Part shown: one piece after another, positions 23,346 to 33,207 of the stretch | How the letters are laid out: the number at the start of each line of letters is the position of its first letter | How positions within the stretch are numbered: the first letter of the stretch is position 1 | Assembly (NCBI GenBank): GCA_947247005.1 | Contig: OX365944.1 | Span: 508,501 to 572,500, forward strand | DNA: 64,000 bases | Source of the DNA: Spisula solida | Taxonomy: Eukaryota > Mollusca > Bivalvia > Venerida > Mactridae | Direction: 5' to 3' | Position numbers and translations under genes: made by a program | The notes under the pieces: generated by a model | The model's database searches: none | What the model was told of the DNA's origin: nothing | The model's input: only the letters and a program-made list of their open reading frames with translations

Positions 23346-23515
23346 GGACATTTATTTCTAAGTGTTTTATCGTTTGATATATCTGATTCTTAGCTGCATT
23401 GAACTGGCTGACATTTGGTACTTGTATAGCAGGACATTTATTTCTAAGTGTTTTATCGATTGATATATCTGATACTAAGCAGACCAGCATTGAACTGGTT
23501 ACCATTTGGTACTCG
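23346..23515. repeat. ~86-bp tandem duplication
   Basis: GGACATTTATTTCTAAGTGT, TTGATATATCTGAT and CATTGAACTGG..ACATTTGGTACT occur twice in a row with a few differences, directly after the blade copies. Confidence 0.8.
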
Positions 23516-24300
23516 TAATGTAGTGAAATATCATTATTACCCGCGGGCCTTAAACCCGCAGGTCTTTGCATGCTGTAAGTGAATCGTCTATGGAGGGGCA
23601 CGGGACCTGTTCTCAATGTGGTTTACGATTTCAAAAAAAAATCCAAAAAAAGAAGCATTTTGTAAGAATGCCGTGAACCAGACTTTACTGGATTTCAATT
23701 TTTTTATTATTACATGTACTAATATTTCTTGACGATTGTATGATGTATGTCTATTTCTTTTGCATTTTTGAATTGTGTCTCTTTAATTACATGTACTAAC
23801 TTATTGATTTGTGACAATATGATATGTGTGTATAATTATTATGTTATGATTACGTGTGGCCGTTTTTAGTGTTTTATAAATATTTTAATGAAAACCAAAA
23901 TTATGAAAATAAGATTTCTGCTCTGAATGTCTTAAATAATTATAACCTTCACAAAAATATGTCATATATAAAATATGTATGTTGTTTGTTTCTTGTAATT
24001 TGAATGTCCTGAATATAACCTTCACAAAATATAGATACTTTTATTTCTTCTTTAGTTTTTACATGATTAATCGGGTATATATTTAGGGACACCCTGTATA
24101 TAGTGGAGTATTCGATGTGTACAAAATTCCGTGTACAAATGTGCCATGATAAACCACTGCTATGACGGGGAGCATAAGACATTGAAACATACCATACTAT
24201 GGCATTCTCTGTCATAGGACCTTTCTCGTTATTCAGTGGACGGATTATATAAAAGTGATGATATATCTAACATCAATATGACTGAAGAGAACAATGTCAT
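23516..24300. other. 3' flank, no gene seen
   Basis: AT-rich sequence with several AATAAA-like and ATTTTAAT words, and a partial repeat of TAACCTTCACAAAATAT at 23943 and 24017. No coding exon seen. Confidence 0.35.
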
Positions 24301-24305
24301 ATTAA

Positions 24306-24602
24306 TGCACCAGTCAATTGAAACCACGCCCCCACCCCGGGGAATGGCGGGGATTTTTACTTTTACTGTTTCAAACCCCTGGAAAAGTCCCTGCCCCCCT
24401 ACAGGGCCATACAGATGTTACAACACCCGCAAATTGCCTTCGTCCTATATCTCATTGGTCTAATCACGGCTATATGTCCCCGCTATTTAGGCGCGAGAAC
24501 AAATCCCCGCACCACATTGCAGTGCGGGTCATCGGAAACGAATACCCCGCTATTCCGCCCCCTTCCCAAGGGTGGGGACCGTGGTTGCAATTGACTGGTG
24601 CA
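24306..24602. mobile_element. PIF/Harbinger-like MITE, GC-rich, copy 1
   Basis: TGCACCAGTCAATTG on the left and CAATTGACTGGTGCA on the right are perfect, flanked by TAA on both sides (24303-24305, 24603-24605). The interior has CCCC/GGGG runs. A related copy ending CTGGTGCA|TTA is at 44421-44781 in Rab intron 1. Confidence 0.8.
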
Positions 24603-24656
24603 TAATTGAAACCTGGGCTTACGCTTTTTAAAAGGAAAAACAACATACACACGTCT

Positions 24657-25000
24657 ATGTACTGTCCATGGAATCATAGAATATGTACTTTCCATGGAAT
24701 CATAGACTTTAGTCTGTTCATGGAATCATAGACTATGTACTATCCATGGAATCATAGACAATGGTATGTCTATGGAATCGTGGACTATGATATGTCCATG
24801 TAATCATAGACTATAGCCTGTCCATGGAATCGTGAACTATGGTATGCCCATGGAATAATTTACTATAGTATATCCATGGAATCAAAGTCTATGGTCTGCC
24901 CAAGGAATCATAAACTATGGTATGTCCATGGAATCAAGGACTATGGTATTTCCATGGAATCATAGACTATGGTATGTCCATGGAATAATAGACTAATGTT
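24657..25000. repeat. 26-bp tandem repeat, about 13 copies
   Basis: Unit TCCATGGAATCATAGACTAT plus GGTATG, period 26 bp; the CCATGG (NcoI-like) palindrome is kept in most units. Confidence 0.9.
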
Positions 25001-25354
25001 CTTGTGTCGCATTACAGATAGTCAAATTCATAGGCGCTGCATGATCTAACGGAATTTTGTATTCTTTTGCATAAAACATGAATAATTCAAGATCGATGAA
25101 TTCATGAAACGTTGTATTTGTCTGGTACTGTACAGTGCGAATATGTTGTGTTATTTTGCACAACAAGTACATTTAGTACTACACATACATGTGCGTGTAT
25201 ACACAGAGTGGATAAGTCTCCATTATTTTGTTAAACATTCATTCAAATGTGTAAATAAAATAATGGAGAGTTATTGTTAATAAAGTCTCCATTCCTGAAA
25301 AGTAATGGAGACTTATTGAATGGCTTAATCCCTTAGGTGTATTTTAAATTATAG

Positions 25355-25546
25355 TATTGCAGTCACAAGGGCGCATGTGCATCCTCTATCAGTGCAGATA
25401 CAGCATGATCTAATCAGAGGGACAGACTGAGAGAAAACCCCTGAAGAGAGAAAGAAAGACATTATATAAGGCATGTCCGGCGCTGCGGAAGTGCGCCTAG
25501 CTCTTATTTCGAAAAGACAGTCTGGTTCTTTAATGTGCCCGGTGTA
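25355..25546 (-). mobile_element. SINE 3' portion, split by the 3.95-kb element
   Basis: Matches the second half of the minus-strand SINE at 28466-28862 (GATACAGCATGATC, AGAGGGACAGACTGAGAGAA, CAGTCTGGTTCTTTAATGTG). Its missing part, with the tRNA-like head, resumes at 29493-29625. Confidence 0.8.
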
Positions 25547-26042
25547 CACACTGTATCGGCAAAACGCAATGGATCCGGTTTAACGAAGCGGGTACGGCTA
25601 ACGTAACGAAAATGATCCGGCTAAAAAATGGTGGATATCAACAATAATCAGCAGGTGAGTGTAACATTTTTACGTATTTTGTATGGTTATTCTTGAATTC
25701 TGAAGACAGGAATACTCTTACGGAATGCCCAAGTTTGTCCTGCATACTCGTAGCTACTTGGTTTTGTCTTTCATCAATGCATATGCACGTAATGCGCGTT
25801 GAAAGTTATGATTCAATCGTAAACGATGCAAAACAGACATGAAATGCGGACATTTTAGACAAATTAGACAAAGTAAGAGCTTATCGAGTTTAAACTATGT
25901 ACTTGAATGTATTGTAGGGTTACATTTCTTGCCCAGATACTCATCTTTTATTAATAATGTATTTATATATGCCAAAACTAACGTTTTCAAAGTTGAACGA
26001 ATCATGGTCCGGTTGTCGATACAACGATAATGGTCCGGCTCG
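25547..26042 (+). repeat. Left terminal inverted repeat of the 3.95-kb element
   Basis: Shared with the right arm in order: GGCAAAACGC, CGAAGCGGGTACGGCTAACG, ATGGTGGATATCAACAATAA, GGAATGCCCAAGTTTGTCCT, TGCATATGCACGTAATGCGC, GGTTGTCGATACAACG. Confidence 0.85.
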
Positions 26043-26358
26043 TGTTGTACTCGCCATAACAGCTATTGCAATGTCATTTTCTTGTATTACTCTGACTAAT
26101 TTTACCATCATTTTCTACTTTTTGTTGCTTGTGTATAACTGAATAATTAACATGCCCTCACATATTGCACTTACTGCTGAACAATGGGTTAGAGCCTCGG
26201 TCTGGTTGCACATTTATAGATAAAGAATAGATTGTCATAGATGAATCTTTAAAGTTGACTTGAATATTTGTCTAGATGTAGATATTTTGACATGCAGACA
26301 TCGATATGAACGTGTATGTACAACCAATCAACTGATTCTTCTTTTTATTTATTTTCAG

Positions 26359-26560
26359 GGGGAAAACAAGGCTCCAATGTGACCTTTGTGCAAAGACATT
26401 CATATTTATTTCGACCATGTCTAGGCAAAGACTAAGTCGTGGACAACATTTTGAAAGACATTAATGTACCCAGTGTGGCAAAAGTTTTACCGCAAAGTCG
26501 TCTTCCTTTCCAATGTTTCACAGGGTGCTGGAGAAAACGGCCCAACTGCTGATAGGGATG
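26359..26560 (+). pseudogene. Broken C2H2 zinc-finger exon inside the long-TIR element
   Basis: After a good acceptor (TTATTTTCAG|GG) the frame reads KTRLQCDLCAKTF...QHFERH, then an in-frame TAA at 26462, then CTQCGKSFTAKSSSF with FHRVLEKT. These are two classical C2H2 fingers (Cys-x2-Cys, Phe, His), the first lacking its usual TGEKP linker. It is a decayed fragment of a poly-zinc-finger gene, either captured by the element or part of its old coding region. Confidence 0.6.
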
Positions 26561-27510
26561 CTACTTTTCAAGGAAATGTTCCTTTTCCTTCAGACTTGCG
26601 CATGTTTCATAGAAACTGGTATATAAAAAAATTCCGCTATTTTTGCTTCCGAAGCGAGACAAATTCCGTCTTGGATTGGTAGCAGTTGGTGATGTCAAAG
26701 TCACATTGTATTGCTACACTGCTATTGTATGTAACTAGTTCATCATCATCAAAGTAGACATTCCACTTGGTATGTGACGTAATTGTTGGCTAGGAACGCA
26801 AGTAAAAATCTAAAAAAAAACAATCGTAGGTACTTTATTCTTTGATCGAAGACACTCATGATGCTTAACCCCAGTATAGGTGCTATCCATGCCAATTAAT
26901 ATTCCTGAAAACAACACAACTGCTATCAAGTCGATTCGACAGAAGTCCTTTTGTAGAAAGATATTACGTCGCATGGACAGTACTCAAATTTGGCTCGAGT
27001 TCCGAGTAAATATCGTTAAATCGGTCTAAGAATAAATTAGTTACGTTACTTGCGTTAAATTCTTAACCCCCAAAATTATGTCACATACCACATAATATGA
27101 TCACATTTTTCCTGGGATAAACGTGTCGAAAAATCAATCACATCCAGAACATATTATATGTTCAGATTATTGAAAAGAATAATGCACAAATCGAACAGTT
27201 TACAGTTTATTTGAAATACATTAGGTATTATTCCGATGAGTAAACAAAGACACAAAATGTACAAGAAAAAATAATTACATATATATACATGTATACATGG
27301 TCAACAGTCAATTAATATTCTAATTATGTAACATATACACCTATTAAAACCCCATCACTCCAAACTTGATCTTGTTTTGTTCTATGTTCCTTATTTTATG
27401 ATGTATTCTTTTGTCGAGAGTTCAATGCAGATACCTTTCGTGGCTGGTTTGTGTAGAGTATAGCGCTCTATCCACTTGTCACTATCCACTTGTCAATGTT
27501 TTCACTAATA

Positions 27511-27529
27511 GGGGGGGGGGGGGGGGGGG
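27511..27529. repeat. Poly-G run of 19
   Basis: Nineteen consecutive G on the plus strand inside the long-TIR element. It can form quadruplex structures and its length may be unreliable in assembly. Confidence 0.95.
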
Positions 27530-27925
27530 TTATATATGATAATTATACTTGGATTGATTGAATTTTGGAAATTCATTGTCAAATTTCCCTCCCATGTGCA
27601 GATAGTCCTGTCTAATTCCTTGGGATGTGGTTGCTTCCCCACTACTAAACATACATGGGGGAAAACATTGCATTGTACTACGACTTATTGTCTTAAGCTC
27701 GACTGTTAGCAAATTGTATTCATTCATAACTCTAGAAGAATACTATGAATGCATTGGATATTTTGTTCGTTAAAGTTGCTGAAATATAGGAAAATCGGGA
27801 ACGTTTTAAATGAAGGTTTGAAAGGCTCATGAAATCTCATCACCATTGTACTTGGTTCGCACGTATAATGGAATTATAGTATGTCAATTTATAATTATGA
27901 AATATGTACAGTGGTTTTAAACATA

Positions 27926-28057
27926 GGCACAATGTTTCAAATTATCTGAGTTTACTCTATATACGTTTCAAAAGCTGGTACAGTTTTCAACGGATGCAAT
28001 TGTCTTAGCAAACACGGATGTCAGTTCCTGTAACGTCATATCCGTTGCGGCTAAATG
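27926..28057. mobile_element. MITE family P, partial copy
   Basis: CATAGGCAC, TTTCAAATTATCTGAGT, AGTTCCTGTAACGTCATATC and CGTTGCGGCTAAA match the 8974-9234 element; the right outer end is missing. It is nested inside the 3.95-kb element. Confidence 0.65.
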
Positions 28058-28465
28058 AAGTGTTTATGTTTCTGTGATTCTGATGTATGTTTTTTAACAA
28101 CTGCAGCAAGAAATGCAAAATAAATAATATGCATACTCCAACTTTGTGTTAACTAGTAGTATCCATACAGTACATGCACATTACACGTGATTTCTAAGTT
28201 GATATCCTGCTCGTTTTAACTAGCGGGTAAATTTTGGATTCATCACATTTAAAATATTTTTCCGCACGGGGCTTCATCCAAACTCCTGTTCAATGTTCCA
28301 GTCTTTTTGTGTGGTGTGGTCATTCTTTTATTACACTAGCCGAAGCTGCGATCCCTACAAAATATAAACAAAAACAGGTAGAGCATTAGCTCAATATCTC
28401 GTAAAAATGTCAATACGTGTATGTATTTGTTATTATCCATGGGGTTTTAAAAGACGTTTTTATAA

Positions 28466-28862
28466 ATAGTTTTTATAGATTTATATAGCGCCCTTTTCAT
28501 GCGAACGTACGTACAAAGGCGCTTCACATAGAATGTTGCAGTCACTAGGGCACAGGTGCATCACGGGGCCTACCGGTGCAGATACAGCATGATCGGACCA
28601 GAGGGACAGACTGAGAGAAAGCACCCGAAGGCATGCGCCTAGCTCTTATTTCGAACAGACAGTCTGGTTCTTTAATGTGCCCGGTGTATAGCACCGATAC
28701 ACACAGCTTACTGGCACCTTTCACCAGATAATTTGCAGTTCACATGGTCCGATATAGCGGGAAATTACTACGAATAGAATTTCAGAAATGTCAAGTTCCA
28801 ATGCCGGGGATTGAACCCACGACCTCTGGATAGACAGTCCAGTGGGTAACCACTGAGCTAAG
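28466..28862 (-). mobile_element. tRNA-derived SINE, near full length
   Basis: The minus strand begins with a tRNA-like head: TTAGCTCAGTGGTTACCCA, a foldable anticodon arm CTGGA-CTGTCTA-TCCAG (anticodon GTC position) and GGTCGTGGGTTCAATCCCC. The body then ends in GCGCCTTTG...GGGCGCTATATAAATCTATA, the conserved tail type of metazoan SINEs. The acceptor stem does not pair, so it is a SINE and not a working tRNA-Asp. Confidence 0.8.
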
Positions 28863-28995
28863 TCCTTTATGAAGACGTTTTGTTCAAAATAATATTACAC
28901 GTGAGAAATGAAGTGATATACGTGTATTTCAAAAATTGCTAAAATATTAATGTCCATATCTGTACATAATGCCGATGAAAATATAATTGTAAAAG

Positions 28996-29492
28996 CGAAC
29001 CGTACCATTTGCGTTGTATCGACAACCGGACCCTGATTCGTTTAACTTTGAAAACGTTAGATTATGACCTATATAAATATATTATTAATAAAAGATGAGT
29101 ATCTGGGAAAGAAATGTAACCCTACAATACATGCAAGTACATAGTTTAGACTCGGTTAGCTCTTACTTTGTCTAATTTGTCTAAAATGTCCGAATTTCAT
29201 GTCTGTTTTGCATTGTTTACGGTTGAATCACAACTTTCAACGCGCATTACGTGCATATGCATTGATGAAAGACAAAACCAAGTAGCTACGAGCATGCAGG
29301 ACAAACTTGGGCATTCCGTAAGAGTATTCCTGTCTTCAGAATTCAAGAATAACCATACAATATACGCACAATGGTTACACTCACCAGCGTATTATTGTTG
29401 ATATCCACCATTTTTTAGCCGGATCATTTTCGTTACGTTAGCCGTACCCGCTTCGTTAAACCGGACCCATCGCGTTTTGCCGATACAGTGTG
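28996..29492 (-). repeat. Right terminal inverted repeat of the 3.95-kb element
   Basis: Inverse of 25547-26042 with substitutions. Its open frame at 29168-29401 on the plus strand is simply the complement of the left arm and is not a gene. Confidence 0.85.
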
Positions 29493-29625
29493 GTGTATAG
29501 CACCGATACCCAGCGGGGAATATTATTAATATTTCCGACAAATCCAGTTACCATGCCAGGGATTGAACCCAGGACCTCTGGATTGATAAACCCAATGCGA
29601 TATAGCTATCGCCGCTATATGGCGT
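29493..29625 (-). mobile_element. SINE 5' portion with tRNA-like head
   Basis: Continues the SINE from 25546: GTGTATAGCACCGATAC and, on the minus strand, GGTCCTGGGTTCAATCCCTG (box B). The box A half is decayed. Confidence 0.7.
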
Positions 29626-30502
29626 GTTGTCACGTGATTGCAATGTAAGCTACATGTGTTCGGTATTCGAGGAAACATTTATAATTTGTTAGAATATTCG
29701 TTTTATGTCCGCAAGATAAGGAAATTGAATCAAGCACTATACACACTGGAAACTATATAGTCCTTAAATCACTTTCATTGTCGTCAGTGATAATAAATGT
29801 TTCCTATATAGAGCTTATAATGATGCATAACTAAGTAGAATCCATGAATAGTCTAGTAATGATTTGTCGAGGACATTCAACAAAATAATACGAAATGATA
29901 GTTTATATGAAATGATAGTTTAAGGTTGCAGCCCCATGTGGACAATTATAGTTATATATGCATACGATATTGACAGGTTACATAATATGTATGGAAACGA
30001 TAGTAACGTATGTACTGACAGTAACCATGTCGTCGCCTTAGTCTAAAAGTGTCATATCTAAGTATTTCACTTTTTCGAAAAAATGAGGTTTAAAGATTCA
30101 TATTCCCATATCTTTTTAATGTTCCGTCCGAATTGAAACAAAGCTTATTTAGCACAATGAATATGTACAAATAGATTATTATTTTGGTATTACTTTTATG
30201 ATTTGTAAAGGCAAATTCACTTAAAAATAATTTGGAGATAGAGCAAAATTTCCAGAATTTTTGATATTTTTTCACTCTTAAAGTGCGTTTATGGAGAACG
30301 CGCAATATAAGGCAACTTAAGGGTGAAAAACAGTAAAAAGCAATGCAAGTCAAATTAATAATTAAGCTAATACTATCATAGTGTATCTGAGGCTTCTTCC
30401 CCGGCATCATTCGAGAAGGAGCTTGAGAAACCTTCATTTACAAGGGGACTCCGCCTCTCAGATACGAATTAGAGCCAGGTGATATGTGTAAAGGTACAAT
30501 CT

Positions 30503-31503
30503 CTTACCACCACGGAAGCTGGGCAGGCGATTTAATGGTTCAGTCTGTTACCGCCACGGAAGCTGGGTAGGCGATTTAATGGCTCAGTCTGTTACCGCCA
30601 CGGAAGCTGGGCAGGCGATTTGATGGTTCAGTCCGTTACCGCCACGGAAGCTGGACATGTGATTTAATGGTTCAGTCCGTTACCGCCACGGAAGCTGGAC
30701 ATGTGATTTGATGGTTCAATCCGTTACCGCCACGGAAGCTGGACATGTGATTTGATGGTTCAATCCGTTACCGCCACGGACACTGGACATGTGATTTAAT
30801 CGTTCAGTCCGTTACCGCCACGGAAGCTGGACATGTGATTTGATGGTTCAGTCCGTTACCGCCACGGAAGCTGGACATGTGATTTAATGGTTCAGTCCGT
30901 TACCGCCACGGAAGCTGGACATGTGATTTGATGGTTCAATCCGTTACCGCCACGGAAGCTGGACATGTGATTTGATGGTTCAATCCGTTACCGCCACGGA
31001 CACTGGACATGTGATTTAATCGTTCAGTCCGTTACCGCCTCGGAAGCTGGACATGTGATTTGATGGTTCAGTCCGTTACCGCCACGGAAGCTGGACATGT
31101 GATTTGATGGTTCAATCCGTTACCGCCACGGACACTGGACATGTGATTTAATCGTTCAGTCCGTTACCGCCACGGAAGCTGGACATGTGATTTGATGGTT
31201 CAATCCGTTACCGCCACGGACACTGGACATGTGATTTAATCGTTCAGTCCGTTACCGCCACAGAAGCTGGACATGTGATTTGATGGTTCAGTCCGTTACC
31301 GCCACGGACACTGAACATGTGATTTGATGGTTCAATCCGTTACCGCCACGGACACTGAACATGTGAGTTGATGGTTCAATCCGATACCGCCACGGACACT
31401 GAACATGTGATTTGATGGTTCAATCCGTTACCGCCACGGACACTGAACATGTGATTTGATGGTTCAATCCGTTACCGCCACGGACACTGAACATGTGATT
31501 TGA
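30503..31503. repeat. 44-bp minisatellite, about 23 copies
   Basis: Unit GTTACCGCCACGGAAGCTGG plus ACATGTGATTTGATGGTTCAATCC (split here for length). Variants alternate between GGAAGCTGG and GGACACTGG/GGACACTGA, and the block AATCCGTTACCGCCACGGAC recurs in a regular order, so larger multi-unit blocks were duplicated. Confidence 0.95.
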
Positions 31504-31922
31504 TAGTGTTCTTGACGTCATGGACATTCATGTATGTTTGTTTCCATGACTTATATCCACATTCAAAATTTTGATAAAATAAACACACGACAAGTGGATG
31601 TTGTGAGAGTGGCGTACGTTGTCGTTTATCATTCTCGTTCCCCAGAGTATTCTTCGTCCGAAACATAGTCTGGGAACTTTACTAACCACTGATGTATGAG
31701 GATGTCGTTTATGGGCAAACAAACGATTACCACTATTATCTGAACAGGTAAAGCGAATATAGTATTTTAGTTTAGCATTGCACATGGCTGGATAAGCTTT
31801 TAAATTGTTTTACACCGTAAAAGTGGACATGACCACTGCGCCACTCTATTCTTATCTTAACAAAAACTATAGTTTTATACGTGGGATGTCCCAGAATAGC
31901 GTATAATTCTTGCTTTATTCAG

Positions 31923-31948
31923 TCACGCATGTTAATTAACATGCGTGA
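31923..31948. repeat. 26-bp perfect palindrome
   Basis: TCACGCATGTTAA and TTAACATGCGTGA meet directly. The same half occurs as a 34-bp palindrome at 43305-43338 and once alone near 43591-43610. Confidence 0.9.
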
Positions 31949-32227
31949 TTCAGTTCAGCATGATGGCACAGTTTTGAAATTTTGCATGTGCATTTCTACA
32001 ACTTTTCCACGTATATTTGAGGAGTTTATTTTATATCAGCATACGTTGCGTATGATAAATAGAATGGTTACGGTATGTGCGTCAGCAAAAAAACATGTGT
32101 CTTTCAGAATTTAATTCTAATATTTATCGGCAATAATACTCAAGTACTATTTGCCACATCCAGACAAAAAACATAATTATAAGCGTAATTGGCATGTTTT
32201 GGCTAGTTGCTATGTGGCGTTTCATGG

Positions 32228-32345
32228 TATGACGTCGTGTATGGCTGGTTTATGACGTAATATAACAACGTTGTTATGATTAGAGTATAAAAAATTACGA
32301 CGTCAGACGACGTTATCGAGCGATCGTTGTTTTCTTAGCATTGCC
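32228..32345 (+). promoter_or_regulatory. Possible promoter: CRE-like cluster plus TATA-like word
   Basis: ATGACGTCGTG, TTATGACGTAATA and TTACGACGTCAGACGACG lie within about 80 bp around TATAAAAAAT (about 32286). A similar TGACG cluster (GCATGACGTCG, TTGACGTTCTGTGACGC) is at 32705-32748. No convincing coding exon follows, so function is speculative. Confidence 0.25.
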
Positions 32346-33207
32346 CTACACCGTGAGTAGCGTAGTATAACACCAGGACATACGATTAATGAGGTGGAAT
32401 CAACTGCACAATACAGCAACGTAATTAGACAGCTGTTTTTAATTGACACAGTCGTTTTATTTGGCACAGGAAGACAGGGGAACGAAATAGAGCAGACCGA
32501 CCGGGCTGAGCAAAAACTTACGTCATATTGTTTCCGACACTATCCACACAAAACGCCAACTCAAGTTGTCCATTTTAAAAAGCGATTAATGAATTTTTGA
32601 TAGTATGTAAAGAAGTAAAATCTCAAATGGTTTATTACAATATCGGCATATAATATTAAAAGTATGTAGCTCGCGAAGGGAAGTACTTTGGAGAACTGTG
32701 ATAGCATGACGTCGTAGGCGAGTGTTGACATTGACGTTCTGTGACGCGCCTGGCTTCACCTGGCGTATGTAAAATGTACATAATTTGTAGGTTTCTAGAT
32801 AATGAGTAATGAAATTTTGCTAGTATGTCAAGAATTAAATTCTCTAAAGGTTTATTATAATATCGACATACAATACTTGATAGTTCTCATGATACAACGT
32901 GATTATACGCTATTCTGGGACAACCCACGTACATCTATTATTTCGGGTCAAATATTCGTGGATAAACTTAATACAACAAAATCGCATTACATGTACCACA
33001 ATTAGTTAATTTCTTTCTCTGTATACATGTATAGTGAATCTATTTCTTCAATGTGAAAGTTAAGGTATGACACCTTGAAGTGATTTGTGTTACCCTGTTA
33101 TACAAACATACTAGTTTTTGGAATGTCAATGAAAAGTAAAATACAAACACAGGTTTAGAACGAACATTTCAGATGATGTATTGAAAAGTGTAATAAAATG
33201 ATGTGGT

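Larger units (their letters stand above)
25547..29492. mobile_element. 3.95-kb long-TIR DNA element, CAC ends, 5-bp duplication (Transib/RAG-class candidate)
   Basis: Outer ends CACACTGTATCGGCAAAACG and its inverse sit directly between two copies of GTGTA (25542-25546, 29493-29497), splitting a SINE whose continuity is clear from the copy at 28466-28862. Inverted arms run about 25547-26042 and 28996-29492, roughly 495 bp each with scattered differences. CAC termini with a 5-bp target duplication are the hallmark of Transib transposons and RAG-like relatives, but arms this long are unusual for that group. No transposase is visible. The interior has a broken C2H2 exon, a poly-G tract, a MITE fragment and a SINE. 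Both arms also contain ATGGTGGATATCAACAATAA followed by GTGAGTG, which looks like a short first exon with a donor. Confidence 0.7.

Noticed and set aside
28800..28862. tRNA-Asp (GTC) gene on the minus strand
   Set aside because: The anticodon arm folds, but the acceptor stem does not, and the head runs directly into a SINE body shared with another copy.
29168..29401. 77-codon plus-strand frame with protein-like start
   Set aside because: It is the complement of the left inverted arm of the 3.95-kb element and is not shared as a frame by that arm.
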